Origin: Polaribacter sp.
GTDB lineage: Bacteria > Bacteroidota > Bacteroidia > Flavobacteriales > Flavobacteriaceae
DNA: 64,000 nucleotides
Direction: 5' to 3'
NCBI GenBank assembly: GCA_029250685.1
Contig: JAQXEU010000022.1
Span: forward strand, 1 to 64,000
Positions 62,047 through 64,000 of this stretch are shown piece after piece. The notes under the pieces are model-generated. The model saw only the letters and a list, made by a program, of their open reading frames with translations. It did no database searches and was not told the origin of the DNA. Made by a program: the position numbers and the translations under genes. The stretch's first letter is position 1. Every line of letters begins with the position of its first letter.

Positions 62047-62985
62047 TTATTTTTTACGTAATGTTAACGCTTTATTCTTGCTTTTTATTGCTTCACTTTT
62101 ATTACCTAAACCGTTATAACATTTTGCAATTTCGTCATAAAAATCGGCTTCTAATTTATTGTTATCAATCACAAAATCGATGCCGTTTAATAATTGTTCT
62201 AGCCCTTTTTTAAAATCATTATTTTGATTTAAAGCTTTTGCATTCATCAAATAAACAAACGCTTGCGCGGGAAATAATTCTAATCCTTTATTGCTATAAA
62301 AAAGTAATTGCTTGTTATTAATTGTCGACAAAGTTACTATTTTACGAAGTGTTTCAAAGCTTTTTTCAGATTCAAATTTAGCGATTAAATCTTCTACGCT
62401 TTCTAATGTTTCTGTTGATTTTTTAATCACTTTTTTGAAAAATCGATTCTTGAACAAAACTAACTCTGGAGTTAATTGATTTGCTTTTTCTAAAGTGGTT
62501 AAAAGTGATTTTGCTTTTTCAATTTGATTGTTTTGAAAATACAAATACACTAAATCTACTTTGTGCATTGAATTTATTTTTACCAATTTTTCTTGAACTA
62601 CAATCGCGCTTTTTATATTACTGGAAGCCAAATACACTTTACTTAAATGTTTTAAAATCCAATAATTATTATCGTCAATTCTTAATGCTTGTTGCGCATA
62701 TTGCTCTGCTTCCAAGAACTTTTTCATCATTAAATAATTCTTAGAAAGCTCAAACAAAACAGAAACATCATTTGGCTTCAACTCATTACATTTTTCTAAG
62801 TTCTGAATAGCAACTCTATAATTATAAATAGATTTTTGTGCCAGTGCTTTAAAGAAATGATCTTGAAATTTTAAAAAACTCTGCTCTTTTAAATTTGGTG
62901 AAATTGGGATGCTATCTTGTGAAAATCCAACAATAGGATTCCACAAAAAAAGTAATAATAAAAAAGTAATGCTGCTTAATCTCAT
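62047..62985 (-). CDS. Exported TPR-repeat protein
   Basis: This protein has 312 residues from the ATG at 62985 (MRLSSITFLLLLFLWNPIVG, signal peptide ending GFSQ). A longer reading starts at TTG 63051 and places 22 extra residues before the signal peptide, so I prefer the ATG. Several TPR units are visible (SVLFELSKNYLMMKKFLEAE, YWILKHLSKVYLASSNIKSA, YLMNAKALNQNNDFKKGLEQ, DFYDEIAKCYNGLGNKSEAI). It probably acts as a scaffold in the periplasm with the DUF4292 and EnvC-like proteins encoded next to it. Confidence 0.88.
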   Translation of the reverse strand: MRLSSITFLLLLFLWNPIVGFSQDSIPISPNLKEQSFLKFQDHFFKALAQKSIYNYRVAIQNLEKCNELKPNDVSVLFELSKNYLMMKKFLEAEQYAQQALRIDDNNYWILKHLSKVYLASSNIKSAIVVQEKLVKINSMHKVDLVYLYFQNNQIEKAKSLLTTLEKANQLTPELVLFKNRFFKKVIKKSTETLESVEDLIAKFESEKSFETLRKIVTLSTINNKQLLFYSNKGLELFPAQAFVYLMNAKALNQNNDFKKGLEQLLNGIDFVIDNNKLEADFYDEIAKCYNGLGNKSEAIKSKNKALTLRKK

Positions 62986-63102
62986 CAAATTGATAATAAA
63001 TAACATTGCAAGATAGTATTTATAATATTTCTTAAAAGAGAAATTGCTCAAAACCTCTTCTAGTTTGATTTGTTTTTAGGTTCTTTGCAAAAACTTTTTA
63101 TA

Positions 63103-64000
63103 GTGAATTACTTATCGGTAGAAAATATCTCTAAATCTTACGGAGAAAGAATACTTTTTGAAGACATTTCTTTTGGAATAAATAAAGATCAAAAAATTGC
63201 TTTTGTTGCCAAAAACGGAAGTGGGAAAACATCTATTTTAAACATCATTGCTGGTTTAGATATTCCTGATAATGGTCAAGTAATTTCTAGAAAAGGAATT
63301 CAGATTTCATATTTAGCTCAAAACGATACTTTAGATCCAAAGCTTACTATAAAAGAAGTTGTTTTTTCTTCGGAAAACAAAACCTTACAAGTAATTTCTC
63401 AATACAATAAAGCCTTAGAGAATCCAGAAAATGCAGATGCTTACCAAAAAGCTTTTGAGTTGATGGAGCAACATAATGCTTGGGATTTTGACACACAATA
63501 CCAACAAATTTTATCGAAATTAAAGTTCGATAATTTAGATCAAAAAGTTTCTGAGCTTTCTGGTGGACAAAAAAAGCGTTTGTCTTTAGCAACAATTTTA
63601 ATTAACAAACCAGATTTATTAATTCTTGATGAACCAACAAATCATTTAGATTTAGAAATGATTGAGTGGTTAGAAAGTTACTTTGCTAAAGAGAAGATTA
63701 CACTTTTTATGGTAACGCACGATCGTTATTTTTTAGAACGTGTTTGTAATGAAATTGTAGAATTAGATCACGGAAAACTATACAGATATAAAGGAAATTA
63801 CTCGTATTATTTAGAGAAAAAAGAAGAACGAATTGCTGTTGAACAAACTACGGTAGAAAAAGCAAAAAACCTCTACAATAAAGAATTAGATTGGATGCGT
63901 CGCCAACCAAAAGCACGTACAACAAAATCGAAATCTAGAATCGATGATTTTTACGAAATCAAAGAGAAAGCACACAAGAGAAGACAAGATCATCAGGTTC
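63103..64000 (+). CDS. ABC-F family ATPase, partial (runs off the window)
   Basis: The reading frame begins at a GTG (63103; then NYLSVENISKSYGERILFED) and is open to the window edge, 299 codons. The first ABC domain is complete: Walker A AKNGSGKTSI, signature LSGGQKKRLSLA, Walker B LLILDEPTNHLDLEMIE and the H-loop VTHDRYFLERV. The inter-domain arm (DWMRRQPKARTTKSKSRIDD) follows. This is the Uup/EttA type of soluble ABC-F protein that acts on the ribosome. The second ATPase domain lies beyond 64000. It is divergent from the TPR gene. Confidence 0.92.
   Translation, partial: MNYLSVENISKSYGERILFEDISFGINKDQKIAFVAKNGSGKTSILNIIAGLDIPDNGQVISRKGIQISYLAQNDTLDPKLTIKEVVFSSENKTLQVISQYNKALENPENADAYQKAFELMEQHNAWDFDTQYQQILSKLKFDNLDQKVSELSGGQKKRLSLATILINKPDLLILDEPTNHLDLEMIEWLESYFAKEKITLFMVTHDRYFLERVCNEIVELDHGKLYRYKGNYSYYLEKKEERIAVEQTTVEKAKNLYNKELDWMRRQPKARTTKSKSRIDDFYEIKEKAHKRRQDHQV

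Overview
The window looks like chromosomal DNA of a marine-type member of the Flavobacteriaceae (Bacteroidetes), close to Polaribacter or Tenacibaculum. The DNA is very AT-rich. Promoters follow the Bacteroidetes pattern, a TTTG-like -33 box and a TAnnTTTG -7 box, and Shine-Dalgarno sites are largely absent. Gene content also fits: DUF2911, DUF4292, an HU-CCDC81/SPOR protein, a TSP3-repeat OmpA, atpD-atpC apart from the rest of the ATP synthase genes, and a RNase G preceded by a 29-residue basic protein. The genus is inference. No rRNA, tRNA, CRISPR array, prophage or complete insertion sequence was recognised.

Layout. 1-2.3 kb: HU protein, a tiny bS22/mS38-like protein and RNase G. 2.3-6.7 kb: a MORN/YwqK-like secreted protein without an ATG start, a patatin type Vd autotransporter and uvrC. 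6.8-9.4 kb: two uncharacterised proteins followed by a histidine kinase and a LuxR-type response regulator. 9.4-14.7 kb: lspA, a DksA-like protein, ileS and a TerB/DnaJ protein. 14.9-18.8 kb: bacilliredoxin, HD hydrolase, enoyl-CoA hydratase, NtrY-like kinase and a lipoprotein. 19-22.3 kb: leuS carrying a DUF559 nuclease-like insertion that ends in an interspersed repeat. 22.4-27.8 kb: a DMT exporter, tandem DUF2911 genes, an alpha/beta hydrolase and an ECF sigma operon. 27.8-31 kb: feoA-feoB with a FeoB-associated Cys-rich peptide, and a SCO protein. 31.2-36.2 kb: rseP, a zinc-ribbon micro-protein, a TonB-dependent receptor and a divergent MocR regulator. 36.3-39 kb: umuC-umuD, a frameshifted zinc-ribbon gene and a DUF2975/HTH pair. 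39-43.4 kb: an M61 aminopeptidase and a DPP IV-like peptidase. 43.5-48.2 kb: atpCD, ompA and kbl. 48.3-56.5 kb: an AddA/RecB-like helicase-nuclease, a ZIP transporter with its DtxR/MntR-type regulator, and mfd. 56.5-64 kb: a second DMT exporter, dprA, the HU/SPOR protein, a thioesterase, an EnvC-DUF4292-TPR operon, and an ABC-F ATPase cut by the window edge.

Most of this is housekeeping DNA: translation, DNA repair (uvrC, mfd, addA-like, umuCD, dprA), envelope biogenesis (lspA, rseP, the EnvC-like protein, ompA) and metal homeostasis (feoAB, ZIP/DtxR). The most unusual feature is the DUF559-like domain inside the editing region of leucyl-tRNA synthetase, bounded on one side by an interspersed palindromic repeat that also occurs just downstream of the gene. 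Next are the four-gene 6.8-9.4 kb cassette, a gene that appears to start at ATT, a structured intergenic region at 14.73-14.88 kb, and a 21-bp palindrome filling the feoAB promoter spacer.
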